From NCBI GenBank assembly GCA_964418595.1, contig CAYQMF010000001.1:62001-126000 (forward strand): a stretch of 64,000 nucleotides of DNA, given 5' to 3'. This DNA is from CAYQMF01 sp964418595 (GTDB taxonomy: Bacteria > Planctomycetota > UBA1135 > UBA2386). The notes beneath the pieces were generated by a model that saw only the letters and a program-made list of their open reading frames with translations, was not told the origin of the DNA and ran no database searches. Numbering within the stretch: position 1 is the first letter of the stretch; the number at the start of each line of letters is the position of its first letter. A program made the translations under genes and the position numbers. Shown here one piece after another: positions 63,880 to 64,000 of this stretch.

Positions 63880-64000
63880 ATGCTCCGCTCGCGCTCCTTG
63901 CTCTTCGTCACCCTCGCCCTGATCCTCGTCGGCCTGGGCGGCTGGATCCTCAGCGGCGGCGGCAGCCGGGACACCGGCATCGCGACCGGCCCCGACGCCG
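63880..64000 (+). CDS. Start of an exported or membrane-anchored protein, cut by the window end
   Basis: The first 40 residues are visible from the ATG at 63880: basic MLRSRS followed by one apolar segment LLFVTLALILVGLGGWIL and a Gly/Ser-rich stretch. This is the profile of a single N-terminal anchor or signal peptide. Nothing can be said about the function. Confidence 0.5.
   Translation, partial: MLRSRSLLFVTLALILVGLGGWILSGGGSRDTGIATGPDA

Noticed and set aside
1..64000. CRISPR array, tRNA or rRNA genes
   Set aside because: No regularly spaced repeats and no tRNA-like or rRNA-like sequence were noticed; intergenic gaps are short throughout.

Overview
This is a roughly 70% GC chromosomal window from a bacterium that looks like a member of the Planctomycetota. 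It most resembles a lineage rich in secreted proteins that share one recurring all-beta domain. The evidence for the assignment is family content. There are two giant PVC-type dehydrogenase proteins fused to cytochrome c or cupredoxin modules, DUF1080 and ThuA domains, an Hanks-type Ser/Thr kinase with TPRs, a SWIB-domain protein, FG-GAP, kelch and parallel-beta-helix exoproteins, and many GTG starts. No 16S rRNA, tRNA or CRISPR was seen, so the assignment rests on protein families only.

Layout. 1-8.8 kb: a 5'-truncated unknown gene, an FGE-fold lipoprotein, a minus-strand operon (SAM methyltransferase, radical SAM/SPASM protein, membrane-anchored CarboxypepD_reg protein), a small membrane protein, a lipoprotein, a secreted protein and an HtrA-type protease. 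8.9-14.5 kb: FG-GAP exoprotein, OPT transporter, DUF445 membrane protein, PDZ exoprotein. 14.5-18.5 kb: a decayed block holding a kelch exoprotein gene with several frameshifts, split by a 1.7 kb insertion-sequence-like element of a transposase-like family I cannot name, followed by a broken PDZ/cytochrome gene. 18.5-34.3 kb: PVC dehydrogenase/cytochrome c/DUF1080 fusion, glucose/sorbosone dehydrogenase, aminotransferase V, Uup-type ABC-F protein, AAA ATPase, receptor-like kinase, beta-helix protein, a haem-motif exoprotein and a small secreted protein.

34.25-35.17 kb: an 882 bp HEPN/MNT toxin-antitoxin cassette bounded by direct repeats that duplicate the 3' end of the neighbouring ThuA gene. 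35.1-42.6 kb (minus): ThuA-SnoaL fusion, a 1,462-residue SGNH-like/dehydrogenase/HEAT/PA14/cupredoxin lipoprotein, and a kelch exoprotein. 43-49 kb: methyltransferase, then a likely lipid-linked glycan cluster (TMTC-like membrane TPR protein, GT87, GT2, ChbG/HpnK deacetylase), SWIB protein and an endonuclease III-like protein. 50-52.85 kb: an AT-richer island with an unknown membrane protein, a truncated two-frame IS5-type transposase and a frameshifted DUF4338 gene. 52.9-64 kb: Vgb-like exoprotein, a MACPF/PASTA/FecR-like lipoprotein, a minus-strand operon (2OG-Fe(II) oxygenase, APC permease, unknown), an amidohydrolase, a Ca2+/Na+ antiporter and the start of another gene.

Taken together, the window describes a heterotroph that invests in periplasmic or surface oxidation of sugars, glycoside breakdown, and a large exoproteome. 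The most unusual items are the MACPF lipoprotein at 54421-57492, the recurring beta domain in eight or so exoproteins, the insertion element with a cleanly reconstructable target site at 15178-16897, and the repeat-bounded HEPN/MNT cassette.
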